A stretch of DNA of 64,000 nucleotides from Phormidium tanganyikae FI6-MK23 (GTDB lineage Bacteria; Cyanobacteriota; Cyanobacteriia; Leptolyngbyales; Leptolyngbyaceae). Both the position numbers and the translations under genes were made by a program. Shown here piece after piece: positions 1 through 9,551 of this stretch. The notes under the pieces were generated by a model. The model worked only from the letters and a program-made list of their open reading frames with translations. It was not told the DNA's origin and made no database searches. Position 1 is the first letter of the stretch. Every line of letters starts with the position of its first letter. The stretch is taken from NCBI GenBank assembly GCA_019359175.1, contig JAHHHU010000016.1, forward strand, positions 1 through 64,000, written 5' to 3'.

Positions 1-72
1 GCGTTCACCACGTTTCACCGCAGCAATTGCTTTGGAGCGCATATCTTCGCTGTAGGGGGCAGCCATAGCCAT
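1..72 (-). CDS. IS630-family transposase, N-terminal fragment (runs off window)
   Basis: The reading frame runs leftward from an ATG at 72 and leaves the window after 24 codons. The visible residues (AAPYSEDMRSKAIAAVKRGE) match the typical start of cyanobacterial IS630/Tc1-like transposases, whose N-terminal helix-turn-helix binds the element ends. Only the start is visible, so completeness and the catalytic DDE residues cannot be judged. The 240 bases to its right hold no convincing gene and probably include the insertion-sequence end, but I could not identify the terminal repeat. Confidence 0.6.
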   Translation of the reverse strand, partial: MAMAAPYSEDMRSKAIAAVKRGER

Positions 73-315
73 GCTTCACAACACTACCCCTCTAATATAC
101 GTCCTAATACGCTTTGGTAACGCTATATTGGCAAAAGCGGCAGGGAAACGATCAAAATTGATCGTTCTTTTCCTTTGAAAGCTCAATTTGACCTTACTGT
201 TCAAGATTTCACATCGACTTTTAAGCGAAACCCGCAACCAGTTGTAGAACATTACCGAGTTAAAGCTATAGCTTTTTTGCACGGTACGCAAGCGGTAGTG
301 CTGTAAACAATCGCT

Positions 316-3300
316 TCACTGTGAGATTGCTCCTAATGCTCTTAATGTTGTTTTTTGAGCAGGTGTCAACCCCATTGCGCCTTGCATATTCATGCCTTCA
401 TAGAGGCGATCGCCTCTCACCGTTTTGATACAGCGTCCTGTAGCGACATCCCACAGTTTAATGGTGCGATCGAAGCTCCCACTCAATAAAATTTGACCGT
501 CGGGGCTGAAGACGACTGATGCGATCCAACTGGTGTGTTCACCCATCACCTGAAGGCATTCCCCCGTCTTCAAATTCCAGAGGCGAACGGTTTGGTCATC
601 ACTGCCACTGGCAATAGTTTGACCATCAGGGCTAATAGCAATGGTAAACGCGATGCTGGTATGCCCTTGTAATGTCCTTAGACAGGCTCCGCTTTGCACA
701 TCCCACAATCGAATCGTTTGGTCAAAGCTGCCGCTTGCCAGAATCGATTTGGTTGGATGAAATGCTAGCGTGTAAACCCCGCCCTTGTGCCCTTCTAGCA
801 CCCGAAGGCAATCCCCTGTCTGCGCGTCCCAGAGGCGAATGGTTTGGTCATAACTGCCACTTGCCAGCGTTTGACCTTGGGGATCAAAGGCAATCGCCCG
901 AATGCTGCTCTGATGACCCCGTAGCACTTGCAAGCATTGGTGAGTTTGCACATCCCACAGGCACACGGTTCGATCATAGCTACTGCTTGCTAGGGTTTGC
1001 CCAACGGGGTTAAAACGTACCGCTAATATGGGAGCATCGTGAGCAATCCAGCGATCGCCCTGTCCTGTTTGCACGTCCCATAGAAAAATGGAGCCATCTT
1101 CCCCGTTGGTAGCGATCGTTTGACCATCCGGGCTAAAGCTTAAATTTGAAATCTGGCTGTTTTCTCGATTGATGGTTTTCCAGGGAGACGAATTGAGGAG
1201 ATCGTCACCAACCTGCCACTGCCACAGGTGAATCGTTCCCGTTTGGCTACTACTACTAGCAAGCAGTTGACTCAATGGCTTGGTTCCTACTGTTAATGGG
1301 GTAGGACTAAAACTCAATGAGTGTTCGCCATAGGTATAGCCGCTTAACGTCTTAAGGCTTTGCCCACTCGGCATCTGCCACAGCCGCACCGTTCGATCGT
1401 GGCTGGCGCTGATCAAGGTCTGACCATCAGCACTAATGGCGAGTGCTAGAGTAGCTCCAGTCTGCTCATCCAAAATATTCGTACAGTATCCGTCTTGGAC
1501 ATTCCAAAGCCGAAGGGTGCCATCATCACTGCCGCTTACTAAAGTGTCACCCTCTGGACTAAAGACAATGTTCCGAACCCAATTGGTATGTCCCCCCAGC
1601 GATAATTCAGGATTAAATGAATGAGTTTTAAAATCAAGCGGATGACTCCATAGTTGAATGCAGCCATTGAGGTCGCCACTTGCCAACCGTTGACTATCCC
1701 GGCTGTAGCGCACACAGCGAACACCAGAAGAATGCCCTTGCAACACATTTAAACATTTTCCAGTCTCAACATCCCAAATCCGAATCGAGGTATCCTTACT
1801 GCCGCTGGCTAAAATTGGATGGTTGGGTGAGAAGTGAACGGAATAAACGTTTTTGGTGTGTCCTTTCAAAACGTGCAAGCAATCACCCTGCAAATTCCAC
1901 ACTCTTGCGGTTTGATCATCACTACCACTGGCTAACCATTGACGATTAGCGCTAAAGCTTAAAGACCAAATTCGACTCGTGTGCCCTGTCGAAATCCACA
2001 AACACTGACCACTTTGCACATTCCACAACCGTATCGTTGCATCATTACCACCACTCGCCAGTGTTGTGCCATCGGGACTAAATGCAACCGCCCAGACCCC
2101 ACCGCAATGTCCTTCAAACGTCGCAATGAGTTGATGGGATGCAACATCCCACAAATACACTAAACCGCTGATATCGCCTACGGCAAAAACTTGGCCATCT
2201 GGGCTAATATCGACCGATATTGCCACCCCCAATGCCTCCGAAAAAAGGGATGTCGCTAAATCAGAATTTTGAAAATTGACCCCTACCAAATTAACTTGCC
2301 GCAGGTCGGCTTGCCGCACTACGAGTTCAGAAAAATCGGAACCCTGCAAATCTACTTTGAGCTGCACCAGCAGATTGATCAAATTCCCTGCCGCATATCC
2401 TGCTCCATATTCTGGCTGTTGTCGCTGTTGTGCCAGGAGCAGCCTTGCTCTATCTTCAACTTCTGACACATTTCGATAAGACGATAAAAGCCATTCCATT
2501 ACCGGCTGCATAATGAATCGTGATTGCATCTCCCGGATGTAGTCTTTCGCCTGCACCTGCATGAATGAGTGGGTTTGCCACACGTCAAGCTGTCGCGTTG
2601 TAAATTCTGTACAGACTTGTTGAACCAATCGTTCCGTGACATATTCCATGACCACGGGTTGCAAGAAAAATAAGCTGTCTGTTTTTTCGATAAGCGATCG
2701 CCGCCGCAGCGAATTAACCTGTTGAGGAACGGTTTGCTGTAAGACTGAACCAACCATGTCTTGACGAATTTCTGAGATCGCAACCGGCTCTCGGTGAATA
2801 GCAAACCAGTAGAGAATTTTCTGTTCCTCGATCGACAGGCGATTGAATTGGTGATCGAGGACATTGCGAATATCTTCAAAAACAAACGTTCCCTGATTGA
2901 GATAGCTGACTACCTCAGCAATACTTCCGTTAAACAAATCCTGCGTGGCAGATGCCACTAATTTCAACGCTAAAGGGTTGCCACCATAGTGGTTAATTAA
3001 GGTTTGCCACTCGGCTTCTGACCCTGTAAATGCTCCCTTTTGCCGAAAAATAGCGCGTCCCTCATCAGGGGTCAGTCCACTCAGGGAGAGCGATCGCACA
3101 ACGCTCTGGTCGCCTTCCAACAGAGCGATTTCACGGGGCTTCTCACGACTGGTTAGCAAGCAGCAACTTTGGTGAGGCGTTTCTCCTAGCGTTCTTAAGA
3201 ACTGTCCGTAGGCTTCATAACCAGACTGCCACTGCCCGACCTGTTCACTGTGCAAAATCGTTTCAGCGTTATCTAAAATCAACAGGCACCGCTGCGATCG

Positions 3301-3966
3301 CAAATACTGCATCACCTTAGAAAGCTTTTCATCAATTGTTGCAGGGATGATGGGATCGTCACCTTGAAGCGGCATCAGAAATTTCAGCAGGCTGGTGAGG
3401 AGGTCATCGAATGAGGGTGCGTTAGCAAGCGATCGCCACACCACAACCTTAAACTCAATCTGCATTTGCAGAGCTGCTTTGACAGCGATCGTGCTTTTGC
3501 CAATCCCCCCAATTCCGAGGAGTCCAACCACACGACAGCGTTCCGCCACCATCCACTGCCACAGTTGCGCCAGTTCTGTATCACGACCATAAAATACGGC
3601 AGCATCAACTGCGTTATCCCAATCCTGCTGTGGGCTTGCCCGTTGACTGGACAACGATTCCCCTGAAGCGATTGGAGAAACATAATCAGTCTTCGTTAAT
3701 TTTAGTTCAAAGGATTGGAAGAGAATCTCTAACGACTGGCGATCGACCCCCAGTTCGCGCTTCAGAATTCGGATCAGGGTGTTGAGTGAAAGTCCAGTGC
3801 GTTCATTCAAATCTTCCTGAGTGAGTCGCTTACCCCAGTTCTCCGCCGACTCGACCTGCTGCTTTACTGCCTGAAATCGTTGCCATCCATGCGGTGACAG
3901 AATGACTCCTCTCACCCGCGCAGAGGACGCTCCATTACGACTGGATTTTTTGCGATCGGCATCCAT
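316..3966 (-). CDS. HTH - NB-ARC ATPase - double WD40 propeller protein
   Basis: A STAND-type signalling ATPase of 1216 residues. Residues 45-75 look like a helix-turn-helix ([20 protein letters not shown]). The NB-ARC module has Walker A GIGGIGKS at about 151-158 and Walker [11 protein letters not shown]. After a helical region comes a short pentapeptide-like stretch ([19 protein letters not shown]). The C-terminal half holds 14 WD40 repeats, enough for two seven-bladed propellers, and ends in a [13 protein letters not shown] tail seen in cyanobacterial relatives. In this class the propeller is a sensor, nucleotide exchange drives oligomerisation, and the N-terminal domain is the output. Here the output would be DNA binding or protein contact; no nuclease or protease domain is visible. 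It is a single gene on the minus strand. The ligand is unknown; roles in phage sensing or development are both possible. Confidence 0.85.
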   Translation of the reverse strand: MDADRKKSSRNGASSARVRGVILSPHGWQRFQAVKQQVESAENWGKRLTQEDLNERTGLSLNTLIRILKRELGVDRQSLEILFQSFELKLTKTDYVSPIASGESLSSQRASPQQDWDNAVDAAVFYGRDTELAQLWQWMVAERCRVVGLLGIGGIGKSTIAVKAALQMQIEFKVVVWRSLANAPSFDDLLTSLLKFLMPLQGDDPIIPATIDEKLSKVMQYLRSQRCLLILDNAETILHSEQVGQWQSGYEAYGQFLRTLGETPHQSCCLLTSREKPREIALLEGDQSVVRSLSLSGLTPDEGRAIFRQKGAFTGSEAEWQTLINHYGGNPLALKLVASATQDLFNGSIAEVVSYLNQGTFVFEDIRNVLDHQFNRLSIEEQKILYWFAIHREPVAISEIRQDMVGSVLQQTVPQQVNSLRRRSLIEKTDSLFFLQPVVMEYVTERLVQQVCTEFTTRQLDVWQTHSFMQVQAKDYIREMQSRFIMQPVMEWLLSSYRNVSEVEDRARLLLAQQRQQPEYGAGYAAGNLINLLVQLKVDLQGSDFSELVVRQADLRQVNLVGVNFQNSDLATSLFSEALGVAISVDISPDGQVFAVGDISGLVYLWDVASHQLIATFEGHCGGVWAVAFSPDGTTLASGGNDATIRLWNVQSGQCLWISTGHTSRIWSLSFSANRQWLASGSDDQTARVWNLQGDCLHVLKGHTKNVYSVHFSPNHPILASGSKDTSIRIWDVETGKCLNVLQGHSSGVRCVRYSRDSQRLASGDLNGCIQLWSHPLDFKTHSFNPELSLGGHTNWVRNIVFSPEGDTLVSGSDDGTLRLWNVQDGYCTNILDEQTGATLALAISADGQTLISASHDRTVRLWQMPSGQSLKTLSGYTYGEHSLSFSPTPLTVGTKPLSQLLASSSSQTGTIHLWQWQVGDDLLNSSPWKTINRENSQISNLSFSPDGQTIATNGEDGSIFLWDVQTGQGDRWIAHDAPILAVRFNPVGQTLASSSYDRTVCLWDVQTHQCLQVLRGHQSSIRAIAFDPQGQTLASGSYDQTIRLWDAQTGDCLRVLEGHKGGVYTLAFHPTKSILASGSFDQTIRLWDVQSGACLRTLQGHTSIAFTIAISPDGQTIASGSDDQTVRLWNLKTGECLQVMGEHTSWIASVVFSPDGQILLSGSFDRTIKLWDVATGRCIKTVRGDRLYEGMNMQGAMGLTPAQKTTLRALGAISQ

Positions 3967-4238
3967 GCTTTAGCCAGCAAAGGGTAGAAGGAATCAACTT
4001 TCTGAGAGAAGTGTGAGCGTACCGAGGGTATCAGGTTTCAAGGATCTGGCGTGTGTTCCAGGACAATTCTGCTGAAAGATCCATCTTTAGACATAGAAGC
4101 ATGACCTCGGCTTATCTCAGTGCTTAACACAGAGAACTTGAGTGTTCTGAATTGGGTTCAGGTTGAACAATGAGAACAACGGAGGGGCACTAAGCCCTCT
4201 TCACATACCCTTCCACAAACGAGAGTGAGAAAACAGTT

Positions 4239-4880
4239 ATGACATCAACCCATGCAGAACGGCTCATCCTGGTTACTGGAGCTACAGGCAATCAGGGCAA
4301 TGCGATCGCCCATCATCTTTTGCAACGCGGCAATTTCAAGGTTCGCGCCTTGGTGCGTGACCCAAACAAGCCTGCGGCTCAAGCACTCCAACGAGCGGGC
4401 GCAGAACTCGCAGTCGGAGATCTCAACGATCGCGCTTCCCTCGATCGTGCTTTGCAAGGTGCCTACGGTGTTTTTTCGCTACAGCTCTTTCAGGATGGAG
4501 TAGACACCGAAATTCGTCAGGGCAAGGCGGTTGCAGACGCAGCGAAAGCGGCGGGCATCCAGCACTTTGTCTACAGTTCGGTGGGGAGCGCCGAGCGCAA
4601 CACGGGTGTTCCGCATTTCGGCAGCAAGTTTCAAGTCGAAGAATACATCCGAGCAAGCGAGTTGCCCTACACAATCCTGCGACCCGTTTTCTTTTTCTAC
4701 AACTACAACATGATGCGCTCGATGGTTGAGACCGGAACGCTCTTTCAGCCATTGAGTCCTGAAACGAAGTTGCAGCAGCTTTCTGAAGAAGATTATGGGG
4801 AGATGGTCGCTGATGTATTCGATCGCCCTGCAGACTTCATGAACAACGAAATTGAACTTGCCAGCGTGGACATGAGGTGA
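4239..4880 (+). CDS. NmrA-like NAD(P)-binding protein, 3'-truncated
   Basis: Atypical short-chain dehydrogenase fold of the NmrA/HSCARG type. The N-terminal Rossmann motif GATGNQG (residues 14-20) binds NAD(P), and the conserved YSSVGSAERN and ILRPVFFFYN segments follow. Relatives act as redox sensors or quinone reductases and are normally about 280-300 residues. This one stops at 213, just after the EIELAS strand, so it lacks the C-terminal subdomain. A purine-rich site (GAGAGTGAG) precedes the ATG. The stop lies where a convergent truncated glycosyltransferase gene begins to read out, so the truncation is probably a deletion junction. The product may be inactive. Confidence 0.75.
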   Translation: MTSTHAERLILVTGATGNQGNAIAHHLLQRGNFKVRALVRDPNKPAAQALQRAGAELAVGDLNDRASLDRALQGAYGVFSLQLFQDGVDTEIRQGKAVADAAKAAGIQHFVYSSVGSAERNTGVPHFGSKFQVEEYIRASELPYTILRPVFFFYNYNMMRSMVETGTLFQPLSPETKLQQLSEEDYGEMVADVFDRPADFMNNEIELASVDMR

Positions 4881-5490
4881 ATTGATCAGCGTTCAACCAC
4901 GGATACCGCTGTTTCAAGGTTTCAGGATAAGCAGGCGAAACACTGATCACTTGACTCACATCGCGCATCGCCTTTGGCTCTAGTGTTTTTGCGATCGTTT
5001 GAGCAAATCTATACTTAAGCTGCCCTCCCGGACGTTGAGCAGTTTTGGCTTGTTGATAGTAGTCGCTAAACCAGGGATCTTGAAAGTCCAGCACATAAGG
5101 AACCCCAAAACGTCTTCTCCATCTAGCAGCTAAGCCCATTGTGAGAAACACGGTGGTTGAGAAGTAAACCAAATCGAATGATTGTTCAGCCACTAAGCGA
5201 TCGCCCTCCTGAACAAAATACGGTAAGCATCGCCATCCAATATTTCCCAGTCCCACTCGCCGCGTAAGCTCGATTGGAAGTGCTTTTGTTCGCGTGATCG
5301 GAATCGTATCTGGAACGGTTTTCAGCAAAAATGGATCTTTCGCACCTGCGATCGCGTCTGGCTCGACGGTCAAGATCCACGGTTCCCAACCAAAGGTTTG
5401 AAAATAAGGCAAAGACATCCTGACCCGCTGATGATCCGGCGCGTTGAAAGGAGGAAAATGGGGGCTGACAATTAGAACTCGACGACCCAA
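4837..5490 (-). pseudogene. Glycosyltransferase family 4-like, N-terminal remnant
   Basis: The frame begins VLIVSPHFPPFNAPDHQRV and has the FDLVYFSTTVFLTMGLAARW and VLDFQDPWF signatures of the acceptor-binding half of GT-B glycosyltransferases. The C-terminal GT1 domain with the E-x7-E donor site is absent. Homology fades near LNADQF (about position 4884) and the remaining codons are antisense to the NmrA-like gene. The best start is a TTG at 5490 with GGAG seven bases upstream; no ATG fits. Both this gene and its convergent neighbour lost their 3' ends at the same point. I infer a deletion or recombination that fused two gene interiors. Confidence 0.7.
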
Positions 5491-5580
5491 GACGCATCTC
5501 CATTGCTGCAAGCACTATCCGTAAATACAGAGCATCGACAGCTTAATCAGGAAGAAATTTATACTCAAAGCTACTGTAGA

Positions 5581-6412
5581 GGCATTGTCAACTTAACCGG
5601 GTATGTTCAAAATAAGCACAATAATCCTTGAACATTCAGCCTCGCTCAAGGTTACGCAGCAATTTTCAAGCAAGCAATTTCTCGCCACTCCTCAAATCGT
5701 TGGCGCAACTGTTCTCGATATCGCTTTGCACTCAGTTCATGTTGCTTAGGGTGGAAGTGTCCTCGGATTGGTTCAAAGGCTGAGAGGAATCGTTGCGCTT
5801 GTCCAGGGGATTTGAATCGTCGCCTTCGGCGTTCTCGCACTCGGGTCGGTTGATGTGAGTTCTCCGCTCGATTGTTCAACCTCTTATGCTGTCGGTGCTC
5901 CACATTCGGCATCACCTGCTTCTTCGCCGCTTCGTAACTCTTCAGCTTGTCGGTCACCATCACCCGTGGCACAAAGCCCTGTTGCTTCAGCAGTTTACGG
6001 AAAAATCGCTTTGCTGCCTCTGTGTCTCGATGGCGTTGCAGCAAGACATCCAGCACGTTTCCCTCACTGTCCACGGCTCGCCACAGATAATATTGTTGCT
6101 TCTTAATCGTCACCACCATTTCGTCGAGATGCCATTTGTCGGTGATGTAGGGACGCTTGCGCTGCACTTGATTCGCGTATTGCTGCCCAAATTTCTGGCA
6201 CCATTCCCGAATCGTTTCGTACGTCACCTCAATGCCGCGATACAGCATCATCTTCTCGATATCCCGCTAACTCAGAGGAAAAGTGTAGTAAAGCCACACA
6301 CAATAACTAATCATTTCGCCGGGAAATCGATGACGGGAGTACATGGGCAAGCGGATGCGATCAACGTTGAATCAGTACGATTATTCTACAGCCCGGTTAA
6401 CTTGACAATGCC
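5581..6412. mobile_element. IS6-family insertion sequence, 832 bp
   Basis: The ends are near-perfect 21-bp inverted repeats: the left starts GGCATTGTCAACTTAACC at 5581, and the right is its complement ending at 6412 with a single C/G mismatch. One transposase frame fills the interior, as expected for the compact IS6/IS26 group (about 800 bp). The flanking eight bases (ACTGTAGA left, ACATTTAA right) are not a direct repeat, so no target duplication remains. Loss of the duplication suggests a later rearrangement or a cointegrate-type event. The element sits in the same scrambled stretch as the NmrA/glycosyltransferase junction. Confidence 0.85.
5652..6344 (-). pseudogene. IS6-family transposase with in-frame stop
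   Basis: DDE transposase of the IS6 type: it shows WHLDEMVV, YLWRAVDSEGNVLDVLLQ, VTDKLKSYEAAKKQVMP and the NNRAENSHQPTRVRERRRR tail that carries the catalytic residues and the basic C-terminus. Reading from the ATG at 6344 gives MYSRHRFPGEMISYCVWLYY and then TFPLS, followed by a TAG at 6269-6267, after which RDIEK and the conserved MMLYRGIEVTYETIREWC continue in the same frame. Relatives have tyrosine at the stop position, so a single substitution explains it. The N-terminal helix-turn-helix is therefore split and the IS is probably inactive on its own. Translation restart at 6251 could give a shortened protein. Confidence 0.8.
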
Positions 6413-7261
6413 ACATTTAAGCATTCTTCAAGCCAAGACGGGGTTTCATACAGCAAAGCACGATCAACGCATTTCTTTTTGGAGCGAAATCTCTCACGAA
6501 TTGCTTGAGCGATCGCGATTCTTTTTTGGACAGTTTCTTCTGTACCGATATAGATAGCGTAAACAATGAATAAGCACCATTGATTTCAGATCGTGTCCTG
6601 ACCTTGATAGCGCTTCACCCTTAAAGAATCGTAATCCAACGGATGCAAGCCTCGATCTGCATCAAAAGCCGAGATCGCTTGCTCTGCCTCTCTACACCCT
6701 TGCTCAAAATCTTCCTGCCAACTTTTAACGAAGCGCCTGTAAGAGCCAGGTTCCACAGCATTATATTTTGCACTAAGCTTGCCTAGGGGACTCCTAGCAC
6801 CAGTGCTTTTCCTCCAAGGCTAGTGTTCCTTTACCCATTTACTCGCTGCTTGCTTCTGTACTGCACTTGATGGGGCTTTGCCCCCTTTGCTTTGAGCCAA
6901 CTTCGGAAATGGCATACTTACTACTTCGTTTTGTGGGAAACACAAGCAGTTTTGCTTCTCTTTGTGGCTTTCAGCACCTTTTGTGCCCTTTCCACTCCAA
7001 AGCAGAGGTTCTTTGTTGTCCCGTGTTCTAAAGCCTTGCGCATCTAGCAGTGCGATTTTATTAGTTTGAAAAAGTCGAAGCGGAAGTCGATCGCCTTCAC
7101 GAGGTTGCCAACGCCGAGAACAACAATTCGATTGCAGTTGCAACAGAGGTTTTGAAATTTCTTGCTCTCAAAGTGTTCAAAATTCAGGAAGAATTCAGAC
7201 TGAGGCACACTCCAGCAATTTAATTTTTGCAGCATCGTCTAGCCGCATTCAACTTATCGTT
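6413..7261. other. 849-bp stretch without a convincing gene
   Basis: This segment between the IS and the small gene at 7262 holds no complete gene I can support. One minus-strand frame at 6586-6819 reads like a protein tail (AVEPGSYRRFVKSWQEDFEQ and onward to a TGA) but has no start codon and a stop just upstream. It may be a remnant of a gene broken by the nearby rearrangements. A longer minus-strand open frame at 6820-7143 has low-complexity, shadow-like composition and is not accepted. Confidence 0.4.
6586..6819 (-). pseudogene. Possible C-terminal remnant of an unknown protein
   Basis: An open frame of 78 codons runs between an in-frame TAG at 6822 and a TGA at 6588. Its last 60 residues have ordinary protein composition (SWQEDFEQGCREAEQAISAF, then DADRGLHPLDYDSLRVKRY). 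No start codon is in a plausible place and I do not recognise the family. It is reported only as a possible gene fragment. Confidence 0.25.
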
Positions 7262-7543
7262 TTAGCCCAGACTCAACTCAAGTCGCCATTTTTTCTGCTG
7301 CATTTCTTCCTTGCAATAAGTCATCCCTTTGCGATTTCCGATCTCAATCGTGTAGAAGTCTGAGGATGGAATGTTTTCAACTGCAACAGAAAATACACAG
7401 GCTGGATCTGAACCAAGCTCAGCCAAGCTTCCCTTACCCAAACTGCCACTTGCGATCAATTTTCTATTCCCATCTTTGATTAGCACTTGGCTACCACTGT
7501 CAATGTCACTGTAGCCCCTCGAAACATCGTCCAGAGCACGCAT
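7262..7543 (-). CDS. Small conserved protein, N-terminus probably missing
   Basis: A 93-residue protein. Its middle and end (DIDSGSQVLIKDGNRKLIAS, then FYTIEIGNRKGMTYCKEEMQ and a final WRLELSLG) resemble the C-terminal beta-rich module of small secreted proteins found in several phyla. Those relatives carry a signal peptide, usually with a lipobox, ahead of this module; here the frame opens directly with MRALDDVSRG. No good ribosome site precedes the ATG, and an in-frame stop lies a few codons upstream. The gene may be a truncated copy or use a non-obvious start. Its function is unknown. Confidence 0.45.
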   Translation of the reverse strand: MRALDDVSRGYSDIDSGSQVLIKDGNRKLIASGSLGKGSLAELGSDPACVFSVAVENIPSSDFYTIEIGNRKGMTYCKEEMQQKKWRLELSLG

Positions 7544-7998
7544 ATCCCTGATTTGCCGCCTTGTTAGCTACTATAGCGGCGGGTCTGCTGTCTACTCAAA
7601 CCCACTACTGGGATTGCGCCTGTCAGCCTATTTGATTGTGAGGAAGTTCAGCCGGACATCAGTAATGTCGTAGCAGCGAAAGTGAACGACAGAATCTTTT
7701 TCATAGTCGATCGAGAAAGAAGTTTTCGGTCTGAAAACTTCCATAAGAGAAACATATTAGTACTAATGTCAGAGATTTGGAAACCTTATAGAATTTGTGG
7801 TGGAGAAGCAATTATTCTGAACGAAGATCTGAAATATTTTTATTCGGCAGAATATAGTACATGAGTATTCACAGCTTTTAATAGGAACTAATACCCCTTA
7901 AAAGCTGTGAATACCCTAAAAAATATCGCACGTCTCGCCTATTCAGTTGCAGCAGATTTTAGCTCAGGTTTAGCTCACCGCTTTTTCCTGTAATCTGA
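7544..7998. other. Intergenic stretch left of the integrated element
   Basis: About 455 bases with no supported gene. It contains a perfect 16-bp inverted repeat at 7865-7914, listed separately. A 60-codon plus-strand frame at 7682 lacks a ribosome site and recognisable similarity. The right boundary is the left attachment repeat of the element. Confidence 0.5.
7865..7914. repeat. Perfect 16-bp inverted repeat, 18-nt loop
   Basis: GTATTCACAGCTTTTA at 7865-7880 is exactly complementary to 7899-7914. There is no T-tract on either side, so it is not a standard terminator. It could be a leftover of a miniature inverted-repeat element or a protein-binding site. It lies outside the attachment repeat, in chromosomal DNA. 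Confidence 0.6.
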
Positions 7999-8050
7999 AA
8001 CGGATGGATGACCTGGGGCTCGAACCCAGAACCAGCGGATTAAGAGTCCG
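7999..8050. other. attL: 52-bp repeat of the tRNA-Lys 3' end
   Basis: Identical over 52 bases to 31544-31595. It contains 46 bases of the tRNA 3' half (T-arm, variable loop and anticodon arm) plus six bases beyond the discriminator. The rest of the tRNA is absent here: the sequence diverges right after AAGAGTCCG. This is the expected product of integration into a tRNA 3' end. Confidence 0.92.
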
Positions 8051-8061
8051 CCTAATAAAAA

Positions 8062-8085
8062 CGCCTGTACCAAAACGATACAGGC
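8062..8085. repeat. Hairpin beside attL
   Basis: GCCTGTA and its complement TACAGGC are separated by about ten bases, nested inside AACGCC...GGCGTT. It lies between attL and the integrase stop. It may end integrase transcription (there is no strong T-tract) or be a factor-binding site for recombination. Confidence 0.35.
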
Positions 8086-8162
8086 TGAAAAGCAGTTATA
8101 GAAGGCGTTTATAGTTCTTCTCAACGCACCAAAAGACGGTGATATATTCCAAGACACTGCCG

Positions 8163-8184
8163 TAATTTAGGGAAGATTTAGGGA
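8163..8184. promoter_or_regulatory. Candidate integrase arm sites (left)
   Basis: TTTAGGGA occurs twice in tandem (8166-8173 and 8177-8184), the second within AGATTTAGGGA. The same 11-mer recurs in the same orientation at 31511-31521, just inside the right attachment repeat. Short direct repeats near both ends are typical of arm-type sites bound by the N-terminal domain of tyrosine integrases. This is inference from position and repetition only; the left pair overlaps the integrase stop codon. Confidence 0.4.
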
Positions 8185-9281
8185 GGTGGCATAGGTCGAT
8201 CGGGTCTATTCATCGCAGCATCATAAGCCCGTTGGTGAACCTCATCAGAAATCCAATGGTGATATGTGTCGCAGTGAATCTGATAGCTATGCCCCATCTG
8301 TACGGCTGCAAGTTCCACAGATAGAAAGTCGATCGAGCGCACCGCCCAACAATGCCGCAAATTATAAGGATTACGAAATCCGTAGCGCTTGAACGCTTGC
8401 GTTACCCGATGTCCTAGCTCTCGATTGTTCCGTCCTGTCACCTGTGGCAGCAGTGAGACATCCCACAAGTGCCATCGATCGTACCATTCCGGGTAGAGTG
8501 CCCAAACCCGCCTAGCGCCTGTCTTTCCGCCTCCGTGAGCATCCTCGATCAAATGCAACACAGGCGATTCTTTCAGGCGTTCTAAGTCGATGTGGAATAG
8601 CTCATGATTTCGCAGCCCATAGCAAGCCATCAGTCCAAATGCGTACTGCCACTGCTCATTAGAAATACGATCGCGCCACTCGCTAATCTCTTTGTCAGTG
8701 GGTAAATCGCGAGGCGTTAACTTTTTGGCTGATTTGGCGGAATACTTACCCTTCAATGATTTCGCGTCTAGTGGCAGTGCTGCAAACTTAGCCAAAGCCT
8801 CCGAAACCATGCAGTAGCGCTGTCGATTGCGGGTATCTGGATCTGTTTTTAGAATATGAGATCTCAGCAATTCCGCCGTTAATGGTTCATCCGGTGGCAA
8901 CTGCCGGAACACTTGATCATATTCAGTTTCCCAGGTGGTTTCAGATTTAGGATTGCGCCTTTTACGGTTGAAATAATCAACCTCAAAGCGCTCTATCCAC
9001 CCGCTAACCGTGTCTGATTTTGGCTTGGGGCTATCTATCCAATCAGTCCAAGTGAACACTTTATCTGCCAGTTGTGCCCCTGCTTTCTTGGCTTCAATCT
9101 CTGCCCGTTTATAGCCTACTGGGCTGGCGTAGATACCTAGCGAGATGTCGCGCTGTTTCCATTCCGTCTCACCTGGTTTCGGTGGGAATGTGCCACGGAG
9201 ATAGAGCCGATCGCCCTTCTGACGAATGGTTACGCCTACCTTGCCCGCCTTTAATCGGACATTTATTTGGGTAAGTGACAT
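8178..9281 (-). CDS. Tyrosine recombinase / site-specific integrase
   Basis: A 367-residue phage-type integrase that would insert and excise the element at the tRNA-Lys. The catalytic set is visible: R224 in YGLRNHELFHID, a probable lysine in the beta-hairpin HGGGKTGARR, the box-II motif YNLRHCW with R309 (tyrosine replaces the usual first histidine, a known variation), the MGHS histidine near 331, and the nucleophile in TYHHW at about 340. The N-terminal part would hold the arm-binding and core-binding domains. It is the last gene of the long minus-strand operon. Its start overlaps the end of the excisionase candidate by 19 bases, suggesting coupled expression. The gene sits directly next to attL. 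Confidence 0.93.
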   Translation of the reverse strand: MSLTQINVRLKAGKVGVTIRQKGDRLYLRGTFPPKPGETEWKQRDISLGIYASPVGYKRAEIEAKKAGAQLADKVFTWTDWIDSPKPKSDTVSGWIERFEVDYFNRKRRNPKSETTWETEYDQVFRQLPPDEPLTAELLRSHILKTDPDTRNRQRYCMVSEALAKFAALPLDAKSLKGKYSAKSAKKLTPRDLPTDKEISEWRDRISNEQWQYAFGLMACYGLRNHELFHIDLERLKESPVLHLIEDAHGGGKTGARRVWALYPEWYDRWHLWDVSLLPQVTGRNNRELGHRVTQAFKRYGFRNPYNLRHCWAVRSIDFLSVELAAVQMGHSYQIHCDTYHHWISDEVHQRAYDAAMNRPDRPMPPP

Positions 9282-9484
9282 TTTCTCTTTTCTGGAGGGA
9301 TGGCGAGTAGTTCCTCGCAGCGTTCTACATGAAATTGCAGAGTCGGACGCTTTGATCCGATTGGGGAGATGTCGCGGTAGTGATGCCCATGCTTGAACAT
9401 CCCAGATCGATACAATTCTCTCAGTTTTTCCGCAGGCAAATCAAGGGAGATCGCAGCGTCGATCGTCAAATACCAAGTCTTCAT
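9263..9484 (-). CDS. Putative excisionase (recombination directionality factor)
   Basis: A 73-residue basic protein opening MKTWYLTIDAAISLDLPAEK, with a MerR/Xis-like winged-helix pattern (LTIDAAISLDLPAEKLRELY) followed by a strand-rich part. Excisionases of tyrosine integrases are small DNA-bending proteins encoded directly upstream of, and overlapping, int; both features are seen here (19-base overlap). Identification rests on size, position and helix pattern rather than a strong signature. A role as a small operon regulator is the main alternative. Confidence 0.55.
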   Translation of the reverse strand: MKTWYLTIDAAISLDLPAEKLRELYRSGMFKHGHHYRDISPIGSKRPTLQFHVERCEELLAIPPEKRKCHLPK

Positions 9485-9551
9485 GTTGCTTTGTAAAAAT
9501 GTTAAGGAATGCAGTTGGGCGAACTATTACCGCCCCGTGGAACGGAAGGAA

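Noticed and set aside
6820-7143. 107-codon minus-strand frame between the IS and the small gene at 7262
   Set aside because: Low-complexity, shadow-like composition with no start signal; treated as non-coding.
7682-7864. 60-codon plus-strand frame left of attL
   Set aside because: No ribosome site, no recognisable similarity, and AT-rich non-coding appearance.
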